From contig NZ_JAUFQV010000043.1 in NCBI RefSeq assembly GCF_030409945.1, forward strand, positions 1 to 64,000: 64,000 bases of DNA, given 5' to 3'. Below the pieces are notes generated by a model that did no database searches, was not told the origin of the DNA, and saw nothing but the letters and a program-made list of their open reading frames with translations. The translations under genes and the position numbers were made by a program. The DNA comes from Vibrio tapetis subsp. quintayensis. GTDB lineage: Bacteria > Pseudomonadota > Gammaproteobacteria > Enterobacterales > Vibrionaceae. This document shows, in pieces, positions 36,378 through 45,935 of the stretch. How positions within the stretch are numbered: the first letter of the stretch is position 1; each line of letters opens with the position of its first letter.

Positions 36378-39300
36378 ATGGTTGAATTTTTCATAAATCG
36401 GCCCAAATTTGCGATCGTACTTTCGATTGTAATGACATTAGCAGGGCTATTAACACTGGCAAAAATGCCCGTTTCGCAGTTTCCCAACGTAGTACCTCCT
36501 TCGATTGAAGTGTTTGCTGTGTACCCAGGTGCTGACCACAACACGATCAGAGACACTGTTGCTACAACTATCGAGCAAGAGATCAATGGTGTAGAAGGCA
36601 TGATCTACTTAGACTCAAAGTCTAATAACGATAACAGCTATACAGCTTATGTCACTTTTGAAATTGGCTCCGATCCAGATAAAGCACAAGTGTTAGTGCA
36701 AAACCGTGTTAACAAAGCGATGGCGAAATTGCCCGCTGAAGTGAAACAACAAGGTGTAACGGTTGAGAAAGTATCGAACTCAATGTTGATGACGGTTAGC
36801 CCGTATTCCCCTAATGGTACTTACGACAACCTGTTCATTTCTAATTATGCGTCTCTTAACTTGGTTGATGCACTGCTCCGTGTTAATGGCGTGGGTAAAG
36901 TTCAAGTTATTGGTGAGCAAAAATACTCAATGCGAGTATGGCTAAACCCTGAAAAGATGGCAGCAAAAAATCTGACGGCGACGGATGTTTCAGCCGCGAT
37001 CAGTGCCCAAAACACCACCGTTGCGGCGGGTAAATTGGGTGAACGCCCGGGAGCTGGCGAACAAGTATTTCAATACACCATTCAAACAAAAGGGCGTTTA
37101 AAAGAAGCTCAAGAATTTGAAAATATTGTTTTACGAGCAGAAAATGACGGCAGTTTCATTTACCTAAAAGACGTGGCGAAAGTTGAACTAGGTTCAGAAC
37201 AGTACGCGGCTATGTCAACTTTTGCAGGCCATGAAAGCCCAGTTCTTGCCATCTATCAGGCGCCAGGTGCGAATGCTGTAGATGTAGCTGAAGGTGTACG
37301 AGCGCAAATGGAAAGGTTGTCGGATCGCTTCCCTGAAGACATGACTTATGAGGTTTCGTATGATTCGACGACTTTCATTAAGCTATCAATGGCAGAAGTG
37401 TTCGAAACGTTATACATCGCTGTTGCGTTAGTAATTTGTGTGACTTTCTTATTTTTACAAAACTGGCGTGCGACGCTGATTCCATCTATTGCTATTCCTG
37501 TTTCTTTGATTGGTACGTTTGTCATCATGGCGATGATGGACATCGACATTAACACCATCTCAATGTTTGGTTTGATTCTCGCGATTGGTGTTGTGGTTGA
37601 TGCCGCGATTGTTGTCATAGAAAACGTAGAACGTTTGATGGAAGAAGAGCACTTGGACGCTCCTGAGGCGACATCGAAAGCAATGAAAGAGGTGACAGGC
37701 CCGCTTATTGCCTCTGCTTTGGTATTGCTCGCCGTATTTGGTCCTGTGTCTGTTGCGCCGGGTATGGTTGGTCAAATGTACCAGCAGTTCGGTGTGACGA
37801 TTTCAGTATCGACGATCATTTCAACGATTGTTGCTTTAACACTGACCCCTGCACTTTGTGCTGTACTGATGCAACATGAAGAAAAGAAAACTCGTGGTCC
37901 GTTGGCTGCATTTAACCGCTTTGTTGAATCGGTAACCCGCGGTTATGTTAGTTCTGTTGGCTTCTTAGCTAAACGTTTAATGCTTGCTAGCGTGCTATTC
38001 GCATTGCTTATTGGTGGCATCGTCGTTCTAGGTAAAACAACACCACAGGATTTCATTCCTGCCGACGACCAAGGTTCGTTTATGGTTGATGTGAGCTTAC
38101 CTGAAGCCTCTGCGATGGATCGTACTGATCCAATGATCGACGATATGGTTAAAGCGGTATCCGACTTAGACGGCGTTAAACATGTTGTGGCAGCTAAGGG
38201 TTACAGCTTACTGAAAGGGGCATCGAGCTCTAACTCAGGCATGTTAATTGTGGTGCTTGATCATTGGGATGAACGTAAAACACCAGAAACAAGTGAATTC
38301 GCTTTGGTGGCTCAGGTTCAGAATATGATTGATACCAATCCGGATATTGCGGGAATGGCATTTTCGTTGCCATCTATTCCTGGATTAGGTAACGCTGGTG
38401 GTTTAACTCTTCAAGTGGAAGACCTAAATGGCCGCACCGTGGAAGAAATGGCACCTGCATTAAATAATTACCTGAATGAGTTGAATGAATCGGAAGAGAT
38501 CGCCATGGCATTCTCGACCTACAGTGCAAATGTACCTCAGCTTTATCTCGATATTGATCGTGAAAAAGCAATGGCGATGGGTGTCGATTTAGCGGAAGTC
38601 AATACGACACTGGCTGCCATGATGGGCAGCATGTACGTGAATGATTTCACTCGATACGGCAAAAACTACCAGGTTAACCTGCTGGCAGAGCAAGAGTTCC
38701 GTGATTCGGAGAAAGATCTGACTCGTGTATATGTTCGTACTAACGACGGGCATATGGTGAAAATGTCGAGCTTTGCAGAGTATCAGCCGCTAGTAGGAGC
38801 TGACTCAACCGCTCGATACAACCTATATAGCACGGCGCAAGTGATCGCAATTCCAGCAGAAGGGTTTAGCTCAGGCCAAGCCATTGCGAAAATGGAATCT
38901 CTTGCTAAAACGGCACTGCCAGCTGGCTATGACGTTGAATGGACAGGCATGACATATCAAGAGCTTAAAGCGGGCAACTCTGCGCCTTATTTGTTTGCCT
39001 TGGCATTGTTGTTCACTTATTTGTTCTTAGTGGCTCAGTACGAAAGCTGGTTAATTCCTCTTGCTATCGTTCTATGTGTACCAACGGGTATCTTTGGTGC
39101 ATTGGGTTTTGTTGCGGCAATGGGTGGCACGATTAACTTGTATACGCAAGTCGCGTTGATTCTACTGATAGGTATGGCAAGTCGAAATGCGATATTGATT
39201 GTGGAATTTGCGAAAGTGCTCCGTGAGCAACAACAGTTATCAATTATTGAGTCAGCCAAACAAGCAATTGCATTACGTATTCGAGCAGTGTTGATGACGG

Positions 39301-39506
39301 CGTTCTCGTTCATTCTTGGTGTTGTGCCATTGGTACTTGCATCCGGTGCGGGTGCTGCCAGCCTAAATGCATTAGGCATGGCGAGCTTCGGTGGTATGTT
39401 AGCTGCAACGATTATCGGGTGTTTGTTTGTTCCTATCTTCTTTGTTGGGTTGCAAAAACTGCGTGAACTTCGCACTAAGAAAGAGAAGACGCCAGCGCTT
39501 ACTTAA
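36378..39506 (+). CDS. RND efflux pump, HAE-1 family
   Basis: A 1042-residue AcrB-like inner-membrane pump with two duplicated halves, twelve helices and large periplasmic loops. The N-terminus VEFFINRPKFAIVLSIVMTLAGL and the FMVDVSLPEASAMDRTDP region are typical. The proton-relay motif of helix 4 reads VVVDAAIVVIENVER, so the second of the two AcrB aspartates is Ala409, and the helix 10 lysine is Arg936 (SRNAILIVEF). Substrates are unknown. It forms an operon with the upstream adaptor. Confidence 0.93.
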   Translation: MVEFFINRPKFAIVLSIVMTLAGLLTLAKMPVSQFPNVVPPSIEVFAVYPGADHNTIRDTVATTIEQEINGVEGMIYLDSKSNNDNSYTAYVTFEIGSDPDKAQVLVQNRVNKAMAKLPAEVKQQGVTVEKVSNSMLMTVSPYSPNGTYDNLFISNYASLNLVDALLRVNGVGKVQVIGEQKYSMRVWLNPEKMAAKNLTATDVSAAISAQNTTVAAGKLGERPGAGEQVFQYTIQTKGRLKEAQEFENIVLRAENDGSFIYLKDVAKVELGSEQYAAMSTFAGHESPVLAIYQAPGANAVDVAEGVRAQMERLSDRFPEDMTYEVSYDSTTFIKLSMAEVFETLYIAVALVICVTFLFLQNWRATLIPSIAIPVSLIGTFVIMAMMDIDINTISMFGLILAIGVVVDAAIVVIENVERLMEEEHLDAPEATSKAMKEVTGPLIASALVLLAVFGPVSVAPGMVGQMYQQFGVTISVSTIISTIVALTLTPALCAVLMQHEEKKTRGPLAAFNRFVESVTRGYVSSVGFLAKRLMLASVLFALLIGGIVVLGKTTPQDFIPADDQGSFMVDVSLPEASAMDRTDPMIDDMVKAVSDLDGVKHVVAAKGYSLLKGASSSNSGMLIVVLDHWDERKTPETSEFALVAQVQNMIDTNPDIAGMAFSLPSIPGLGNAGGLTLQVEDLNGRTVEEMAPALNNYLNELNESEEIAMAFSTYSANVPQLYLDIDREKAMAMGVDLAEVNTTLAAMMGSMYVNDFTRYGKNYQVNLLAEQEFRDSEKDLTRVYVRTNDGHMVKMSSFAEYQPLVGADSTARYNLYSTAQVIAIPAEGFSSGQAIAKMESLAKTALPAGYDVEWTGMTYQELKAGNSAPYLFALALLFTYLFLVAQYESWLIPLAIVLCVPTGIFGALGFVAAMGGTINLYTQVALILLIGMASRNAILIVEFAKVLREQQQLSIIESAKQAIALRIRAVLMTAFSFILGVVPLVLASGAGAASLNALGMASFGGMLAATIIGCLFVPIFFVGLQKLRELRTKKEKTPALT

Positions 39507-39525
39507 TAGAGAACATTAGAGTTCT

Positions 39526-39575
39526 AGCCTTTCCCCGGTTTGTTATGGCTGATGTACTGGGGAGAGGCTTTTTTT
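39526..39575 (+). terminator. Terminator of the RND operon
   Basis: AGCCTTTCCCC pairs with GGGGAGAGGCT (11 bp, one G-T pair) across a 22-nt loop and runs into seven T residues, 20 bases after the pump stop. Confidence 0.8.
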
Positions 39576-40226
39576 ATTTGGGTATTAGGCATGGGGTTTA
39601 AGTAAAAAGACAAAAGGCAAAAGCGTAAGGTAAGGTGTTGAAGAATGGGTGATAAAGGGGAGGTAACTGAGCGAAAAGGGGAAGAGAAGAGCAGCCATTT
39701 CAAAAAATGAAATCAAAGTGAGTATTTGTACATCAATAGCTGCTCAAGTGTTGCGAATGTTGATCTTTTTTTATTCAGAACTTATAGAACTACTCGTTTC
39801 CCTCCGAACCCGTGAACAATAGTGCTTCTGCAGCAATTGTTCCGGTTGATAGTGTTAGCCCAGCAAACAGGAGTACACCAGCGTATTTACTCGCGATGAT
39901 GGCCATACCTAACGCATTGATTGCTTTGTCCATAATATTTACCTTTTAGTGGGTGATTTAATCCAATAAAGGTATTGTAGTGAATGGCATTAAGGCGATT
40001 TGAGAGGCAAAACACTATTAACGAAAAAGCTGAATATAAGATTCCATAAATAGTGGGTTTGACAGTAATTTACAAATTATAACATTATTTTTCTTGTGGT
40101 TACTTATCCGTGCGCGGTGACTGATTGGCACCATGAATGTACCGCAAAAGAGGCGACCAACGTTGACTCAAAGGCTTTAATCGATTCTCGTATTCCGCCT
40201 TCCGCCTTCCGCCTTCCGCCTTCCGC
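39576..40226. other. Mostly gene-free region downstream of the RND pump
   Basis: About 650 bp holding one short ORF (39790-39933) and a purine-rich stretch (39600-39690, with GAGAAGAG motifs). A heptamer repeat lies at its right end. Nothing else is recognised. Confidence 0.4.
39790..39933 (-). CDS. 47-residue membrane peptide
   Basis: A short ORF (47 codons) with AAGG eight bases before its ATG. One hydrophobic stretch (residues 17-41) could span the membrane; the tail is acidic (SEGNE). The family is unknown. It stands alone between the RND pump terminator and the amidohydrolase. Codon pattern and ribosome site favour a real gene, but this is not proven. Confidence 0.45.
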   Translation of the reverse strand: MDKAINALGMAIIASKYAGVLLFAGLTLSTGTIAAEALLFTGSEGNE

Positions 40227-40227
40227 C
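40193..40227. repeat. Five tandem copies of TTCCGCC
   Basis: A perfect 7-nt unit repeated five times, ending exactly at the last base of the amidohydrolase stop codon on the minus strand. Copy number may vary by slippage; since it lies downstream of the stop codon a change would not alter the protein except for the last copy. Confidence 0.9.
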
Positions 40228-41933
40228 TATTGCACCTCAACATCAAAAACAGTCTTTCCTTGCAAAATCGTCATCAAAATTTCAGTGCTTGCGATATCAT
40301 CCACATTTAGCGTAGAGATATCTTTTTCGAGAACCACAAAATCTGCAGACTTGCCTACTTCAATACTGCCTGTGTGCTGCTCTAACCCCAAACTGCGAGC
40401 AGCGTTGATGGTGTAAGCGTTAATGGCAGTTGCAATATTCGGCAAGCCGGTTTTTCCCATTTTTAAACTATTGGCGATACCCACCAAAGGGTTAATATCG
40501 TGAACATTCCAATCACTACTAAGTGTCACGTTAGCGCCAGTATAAAAAATGGCACGTAAATTCATAAGCGATCGAGTTCGAAGCGCGCCAAGAAAAACTT
40601 CGGCCCATTGATGATCATGGTAGGCGACATAATCTGACCCGACTTGAAAATCTGCCGTGACATCGAGCTTGGCAAAGCGAGGAATATCTTTTGAGTTAAC
40701 CAGTTCCACATGAGTTAAGGTGTAAGGTCGAGTTGCGCCCTTGGCTCGAACGTATTCAACAGCGTTGAGTGATTCGCGAATGGCACCATCGCCAATGGCA
40801 TGTACATGAGCACCGTATCCAATGTCATTCAGGGCTTCTAACCACACTTTCATTTGTTGGGGCGGAATATAGTTAATACCATTGGGTTCATCCGGAATGT
40901 AAGTGTCCAAATAGGGCGCGAGCGTTTTTGCTGTGCCATTAATGAAAATACCATCACTGTACATTTTCACTTGATCGATAACCAGTAAGTTTGACTTGTT
41001 ATCGGACTGAATTGTTTCCAAATACTCTAGCTGTGAGTCCATGCCATCGGTAGGGTAGATCCACGGTCTCAAAGAAACTCGAGCGGTTAAATCGCCACTC
41101 TTTTCAGCCGCTTTCCAAACGTCCAGCCAGCCGCGTTTCCAATAGAGCCTGCCGTCACCGATAGTAGTAATGCCGTGAGCTGCGGCTGTTTCCAATCCTG
41201 CCATCAAGCCATCGTAGCTTTGGTTAAATTGATTTTTGAGGCTGTTCCATGCTTTTTCCATGACGATGTCGCCAGCATTGTCTAACAATATACCGTTTAA
41301 TTCTTGCGTGAATTCGTCTTTGAGGATCTTGCCACCTTGTGGTTCAGGTGTGTTGTGGTTAATGCCTGCCAAATTGAGTGCGGCCGTGTTTACCCACATT
41401 GAATGCGACGTTTGCTCCATTATCACGACCGGGGTTTCTGGAAATATCTTATCTAGAACTTGAAGCGGAGTTTGGAGGTTTTCTTGCCCAAGTATGGCGT
41501 CGATGGAAAAGCCATACCCCATTAGCCATTGACCCGCCTTTGCTTCTGCTTTACAGGCTTTGAGGTAGGGGATTTGTTCATTGAGAGAGGCGTCTGTATT
41601 AAGTTCGCAATTTCCGCCAGCTTCCGACGCTGCTTCAAATACGTGATTATGATTATCAATAAAACCCGGCATGACAAAAGCATTTTCAATATCGATAGTT
41701 TTTGTGTTTCTGCCAAAATAAGGTTGGATGATCTTTTTTGAACCGATGGCTAAGATTTTACCTTGCTTGATGGCGATAGCGTTGGCGTTGTTATGTTGGT
41801 AAATATTGGCGTTGGTGATAACGACATCAGCGTGAGTTTGAGCGAACCCTAAGCTTGAATACGTTAGCCCTATAGTGAGCGCTACCTTTGATGCTATCGA
41901 AGACAAAAGAGAATGAGAATACAAAAATGTCAT
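40227..41933 (-). CDS. Exported amidohydrolase of the YtcJ/formamide deformylase type
   Basis: A 568-residue metal-dependent hydrolase from the ATG at 41933 (AAGGACG upstream), with a signal peptide ending near AQTH. The amidohydrolase motifs are GFIDNHNHVFEA for metal binding, HVHAIGDGAI, LTHVEL and LSSDWNVHDINP. The family acts on N-formyl or cyclic amide compounds; the substrate is unknown. An upstream ATG at 42014 lacks a signal peptide. It is a single gene with the heptamer repeat at its 3' end. Confidence 0.88.
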   Translation of the reverse strand: MTFLYSHSLLSSIASKVALTIGLTYSSLGFAQTHADVVITNANIYQHNNANAIAIKQGKILAIGSKKIIQPYFGRNTKTIDIENAFVMPGFIDNHNHVFEAASEAGGNCELNTDASLNEQIPYLKACKAEAKAGQWLMGYGFSIDAILGQENLQTPLQVLDKIFPETPVVIMEQTSHSMWVNTAALNLAGINHNTPEPQGGKILKDEFTQELNGILLDNAGDIVMEKAWNSLKNQFNQSYDGLMAGLETAAAHGITTIGDGRLYWKRGWLDVWKAAEKSGDLTARVSLRPWIYPTDGMDSQLEYLETIQSDNKSNLLVIDQVKMYSDGIFINGTAKTLAPYLDTYIPDEPNGINYIPPQQMKVWLEALNDIGYGAHVHAIGDGAIRESLNAVEYVRAKGATRPYTLTHVELVNSKDIPRFAKLDVTADFQVGSDYVAYHDHQWAEVFLGALRTRSLMNLRAIFYTGANVTLSSDWNVHDINPLVGIANSLKMGKTGLPNIATAINAYTINAARSLGLEQHTGSIEVGKSADFVVLEKDISTLNVDDIASTEILMTILQGKTVFDVEVQ

Positions 41934-42060
41934 GGGTGCTTCGTCCTTATAATGTTCTTGATAACAGTATAGATGGAACCCGCGATATAAACGTGTCTGT
42001 GATTGCGTAATCATGGTAGGAGCAGTGCCTTGAAATGAGGAACTGCTCCTTTCTACAAGA

Positions 42061-42690
42061 TTATCTTTTTTGCAGCTTTACATGATGTACGGGCGAATAC
42101 TTATCAAAGAACACCATTTTACGATAGGTTTTGTAACCTTTTGATTTGACGAGTACATCGTACTTTCCTTTGGTAAGAAGGATATTATCGCTGTACTTAG
42201 GACCAATATTCATGATCTTAACAACGGCATCAGACGGGTAAGTTTGGATCCTAATTGGGATCTTTCGACCTTTTGAAAATATTGGTTGTGCGGTTTCCTT
42301 TATGGCAAGCGCATTTTTAGGAATGGTAAGTTTTCGATAGTTCACCAGTTTTCCATCTTGATAAAAAACTAAAAACTTCGCGCTTCTAGGGACAACAACG
42401 CTATTGAGTTGTGGGAAGACATAAATCGCTTTTCCTCCCTGAGACACGCCAACTTTATAACTGCCTTGTTGTGAAAAAAAGACTCTCACAGGGTCTTGAG
42501 GTTTTTGATTACTGAACTCGTTTTCTTTCATGTTGTCGCCAAGGGAGTCTAGCCAATTGAGAGATTCCCCTGTTACTGCGCCTAACGCTTCTTCTTGCAC
42601 AACATCCAGTACTTTGGCTTTTAGATCGGAACCAGACGCGGCGGATGCGAACATCAGGCTACCAAGTATGATAAAAATGACTTGCTTCAT
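42061..42690 (-). CDS. Exported PEGA-domain-like protein
   Basis: A 209-residue protein with a signal peptide ending near ASAASG. The C-terminal 60 residues resemble a PEGA domain (IRIQTYPSDAVVKI, LLTKGKYDVLVKSKGYKTYRK), a beta-sandwich common in surface and cell-wall proteins. The middle resembles a small beta-rich module. It follows the membrane protein gene 42693-44378 after two bases, so the two are co-transcribed. The function is unknown. Confidence 0.68.
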   Translation of the reverse strand: MKQVIFIILGSLMFASAASGSDLKAKVLDVVQEEALGAVTGESLNWLDSLGDNMKENEFSNQKPQDPVRVFFSQQGSYKVGVSQGGKAIYVFPQLNSVVVPRSAKFLVFYQDGKLVNYRKLTIPKNALAIKETAQPIFSKGRKIPIRIQTYPSDAVVKIMNIGPKYSDNILLTKGKYDVLVKSKGYKTYRKMVFFDKYSPVHHVKLQKR

Positions 42691-42692
42691 TT

Positions 42693-44378
42693 TTAGTCCC
42701 CTAATGTATTTGAAATGATTTCGACGGCAACGTCGCCAAATAACTCACCAATTAAGTCGGCGATAATGTCTTGACCAACACCAAGATCAACTAACTGCGC
42801 GACTGCTATGTTGACATGGCGTTCGACCAATTCAGGGTAGCGCTCATAGAGCGTCTCAATCGCTAAATCTATTGAACGACTGGTCAGTTCATCTTTACAA
42901 ACCGAGTTTAAACTCTTTGTGATGTCTAGATAGGCTTTTTGCAGTATGGATTCGGTTTGCTCTGGGTACACAATTGAGGACTTACTCCGATTTGAAGACG
43001 GCATCGCGCCAAAGTTTTGGAGGATTAACGATTGCCCAATAGCAGCACGTGAGATGGAGTTTAAGCGGCTCAGTACTTTGGCCTTTTCTTTTCGATCCGG
43101 GAAGCTAACTCCGGTTTCGTCGCCTTTTTCATCCACTAGCGCTTGAAATACATCAAGTAACGAGCACTGCTGGAGAGACATAAAGCTCTCTTCTAGGGTT
43201 CGGCCACCATTGACCAATTGAATATGGCAATAGTAATGGTGAGAGTGCAGATGCAACTGGCTGTCGTCAGTATGACGCGTTAGCCTCATAAAGCAGTAGG
43301 ATAAGCTATCTCCAGAAGGTCTCGCGCGATAAATGTCGAATCTAAGGGTTAATCCAGCTTCGGTTGAGAACTGGATTAGGTGCTTGGGCGAGAATTTTCT
43401 CAGTGTATTGAGAATGTTTTGTTCAAAGTTGCTTTTTATGGCTCTGGACACTTTTTCAGTATTACGATCATCGTAAAAACCAGAGAAATTGTCTCGGTCT
43501 TGGCTTGCGCGCCTTTTCTCAAAATTTTCTTCCAAATAATTTAATTTATTATTTTGGATGCGCTCGATGAGCGTGTCGGGTAATCGTCTGCTGAGCTCCG
43601 AAGACTGAATGGTGTCCTTAACGTTGACCTCGATGGCAAATGTATCCTGTCCAAGCAATCTTTGCTCTGCGACCCAAAGTGGGAAGGTTCGAGTGTTCTG
43701 AGAGTCAAAATAGTCTTGTTTCGCGATGCGATTATTACAGATGGACTTCATAAGCCCATAGAAACCAGCAGCATAGTCCTTTTTGACGGCGGCAAGACGG
43801 TTTTTACATAAAGCCAAGGTTTTACGTTTATAAAACACTCGGAACATACTGCGTTTTTGCGTTTCTTCTATCCAAGTTTCAAGCTGACCAATGTCGTTGG
43901 ATGCAAGGATCTCTTGCGGGGTGACTTTATTGGCTGCTTTTCGAACCGTTTTCTTCTTAAATAGTCGCCTTTGTATTAAATACCAAGCCAATAGTGCAAT
44001 CAAAAATGCATATTGTTTAAAGAACGGTTCAGCTTGGTAACCATACTGTTTCTTCGCTTTTTTAACCAGGTCCTCTGGCATCTTGGTAACGACATTGTTG
44101 CCTTGATGTGAGGTAACCAATACAGGCTGTGCTAAGGAAACAAACGGAAGCACACGATTTAGGTTCCATCCTAAATAGTATTTTTCTTTGTTTACGTTCA
44201 CCGTCGTGTTGAGGTCAACCTGATATTTCGCCGGGCCAAATGAAGCGGCGAGAATGTAGATTAGAGGGATGACAACGAAGTTTAGGCCAATTTTCTTTAC
44301 GGTGTTTTTGTTGTTTTTGATGCCGGTGAAGAGTAGAACTGCTGAAAAGAGAATTGCGATTATAAGGAGCTTTATCAT
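42693..44378 (-). CDS. Membrane protein of unknown function
   Basis: A 561-residue protein with an N-terminal hydrophobic helix (LLIIAILFSAVLLFTGI), a second (LNFVVIPLIYILAASFG), a periplasmic segment and a third helix (FLIALLAWYLIQRRLF) at about 125-140. The remaining 400 residues are cytoplasmic and rich in Arg, Lys and Leu, with no recognised motif. It lies in an operon with the downstream PEGA-like protein. Its family is not identified. Confidence 0.65.
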   Translation of the reverse strand: MIKLLIIAILFSAVLLFTGIKNNKNTVKKIGLNFVVIPLIYILAASFGPAKYQVDLNTTVNVNKEKYYLGWNLNRVLPFVSLAQPVLVTSHQGNNVVTKMPEDLVKKAKKQYGYQAEPFFKQYAFLIALLAWYLIQRRLFKKKTVRKAANKVTPQEILASNDIGQLETWIEETQKRSMFRVFYKRKTLALCKNRLAAVKKDYAAGFYGLMKSICNNRIAKQDYFDSQNTRTFPLWVAEQRLLGQDTFAIEVNVKDTIQSSELSRRLPDTLIERIQNNKLNYLEENFEKRRASQDRDNFSGFYDDRNTEKVSRAIKSNFEQNILNTLRKFSPKHLIQFSTEAGLTLRFDIYRARPSGDSLSYCFMRLTRHTDDSQLHLHSHHYYCHIQLVNGGRTLEESFMSLQQCSLLDVFQALVDEKGDETGVSFPDRKEKAKVLSRLNSISRAAIGQSLILQNFGAMPSSNRSKSSIVYPEQTESILQKAYLDITKSLNSVCKDELTSRSIDLAIETLYERYPELVERHVNIAVAQLVDLGVGQDIIADLIGELFGDVAVEIISNTLGD

Positions 44379-44717
44379 GATGTACTTATTTGCCGGTTTA
44401 GATGACTAACGATGAATACTGCTGTGTTTTGTGAATCCAATAAAATACGAAATGGCTTATTAGTGGATGTATGATTTCGTGATTTTTATAAATGCTATCA
44501 TATATATAGCAGCGTATCAGTGGCGTGATCTAATAAGTGAGATCTAATCGTACAGTTGCATGGCTAAAAGGTGCACTTGATATGCATTTAGTTTTTCATT
44601 TGTGGTGGTGAAAACGCACTAGGGGCAAACAAATTAGGGGGGAGGTAGATGCTAGGCAATAGACACCACCCGTAACGGAATGATACGGGTAGCCGCATAA
44701 ATAAGAAGTGAACGTTG
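44379..44717. other. Intergenic region between convergent operons
   Basis: 339 bp with the nagA terminator hairpin at 44668-44690 and an AT-rich inverted repeat GCTAT/ATAGC near 44488-44505. No gene is supported. Confidence 0.4.
44668..44690 (-). terminator. Terminator hairpin after nagA
   Basis: ACCCGTA and TACGGGT form a 7-bp stem with a 9-nt loop, 28 bases beyond the nagA stop. No T-run is present, so it could be Rho-assisted. Confidence 0.5.
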
Positions 44718-45863
44718 TTAAGTTTGTTTAAATATCTGTCCATCAACAATGACGGCTTGAGTGTGATAATGCTCATCTAAGATGGTCACCGAGGCGATAA
44801 ACCCTTCTTTTAAGTAGCCAAGTGAACTGCCACTTCGTAACGCATGCGCAGGATAAGTTGAGGCCATTTTAAAGGCTTCTTCTTCATCAATTCCCCACTC
44901 AATCACATTAGCAACAGACTGATCCATGCCAATATGTGCGCCAGCTAGGCTGCCATTCGAATTGGTTAATTTGTTATCAACCACTTTGATGATTTCGTTA
45001 TTGAGGACGAAGCTATTGTCTTCGCTGCCGACCGAACCCATTGCATCAGAGACAATCAGCAATTTGCCTTTTGGTTTTGCTCGGTGAGCAAGCTTGATGC
45101 TAGTTGGCGCTACATGGATGCCGTCGGTAATGATGGAACACCATGCGTGATCCGTCATCAGCGCCGTTCCAACAACGCCCGGTTCTCTGCCGGTAAGTGG
45201 CGACATGGCGTTGTATAAATGCGTGAAGCCATCAATATGCGATAGTGTTTCATCGCATAGCTGCTGTTCTGTTGCATTACTATGGCCGCAAGACACGAAT
45301 ACTCCTTGGCGAGATAACCAGTGAATGGCTTCTGAATTTACCGCTTCTGGTGCCAAGGTAACAAGCGTCTTCCCTTGAGTTAACCAAGGTAATTGTTGAA
45401 GAGAGTCGACCGATGGGTCGTAAAAATGCGCGGTATCATGAGCGCCTTTTTTCTCGGGGCTTAGCCAAGGCCCTTCAAGGTGGACACCTAATACGCCCTT
45501 AATTTTGTTTTCTAAAGCGGAGTGACTAGCCTGTAGGGCTTGTTTTATCTTTTCTTGGTTGTCGCTGATCAAGGTAGGCAATAAATACGCTGTACCATGC
45601 TTTCTATGGGCTTTACAGATGGTTTCAATGCCGTTGACATCAGTTTGTTGGTTGAACATGACACCGCCGCCACCGTTTACTTGCAGGTCGATAAACCCTG
45701 GAGTAAGCGTCGATGAAGGGTAGCGTATAACTTCGGCTTGCGCAGGAATGCGATTCTCGGGCACGATCGAGACGATGTGGTTTTCCTGCCAAAGTAATGC
45801 GGATTCGTAGTGCATCTTTTCACCATCAAAAATACGCAGCGCTGAGATTGCTTTGAGTGTCAT
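44718..45863 (-). CDS. nagA: N-acetylglucosamine-6-phosphate deacetylase
   Basis: A 381-residue amidohydrolase with GFIDLQVNGGGG near the N-terminus, HLEGPWLSPEKKGAH, SCGHSNATEQQ, ITDGIHV and IVSDAMGSVG, the metal- and substrate-binding motifs of NagA. It deacetylates GlcNAc-6-P from NanE to GlcN-6-P, the step before glycolysis. It is the last gene of the leftward nanE-nanK-nagA unit, 72 bases after nanK with a hairpin between. NagB is not in the window. Confidence 0.95.
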   Translation of the reverse strand: MTLKAISALRIFDGEKMHYESALLWQENHIVSIVPENRIPAQAEVIRYPSSTLTPGFIDLQVNGGGGVMFNQQTDVNGIETICKAHRKHGTAYLLPTLISDNQEKIKQALQASHSALENKIKGVLGVHLEGPWLSPEKKGAHDTAHFYDPSVDSLQQLPWLTQGKTLVTLAPEAVNSEAIHWLSRQGVFVSCGHSNATEQQLCDETLSHIDGFTHLYNAMSPLTGREPGVVGTALMTDHAWCSIITDGIHVAPTSIKLAHRAKPKGKLLIVSDAMGSVGSEDNSFVLNNEIIKVVDNKLTNSNGSLAGAHIGMDQSVANVIEWGIDEEEAFKMASTYPAHALRSGSSLGYLKEGFIASVTILDEHYHTQAVIVDGQIFKQT

Positions 45864-45876
45864 GAATGATCCTTTC

Positions 45877-45893
45877 GCTCTTCATTGAAGAGC
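45877..45893 (-). other. Hairpin in the nanK-nagA spacer
   Basis: GCTCTTCA, one base, TGAAGAGC, just before the nagA ribosome site. It may fine-tune nagA expression or stabilise processed RNA; the role is inferred. Confidence 0.4.
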
Positions 45894-45935
45894 TATTTTA
45901 TTAAATTACGTTGTATGTAACGAGCCACAGAGCGT

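Noticed and set aside
44588..44776. 62-codon ORF overlapping the nagA stop
   Set aside because: It overlaps the nagA terminator and 3' end, with no ribosome site or family features.
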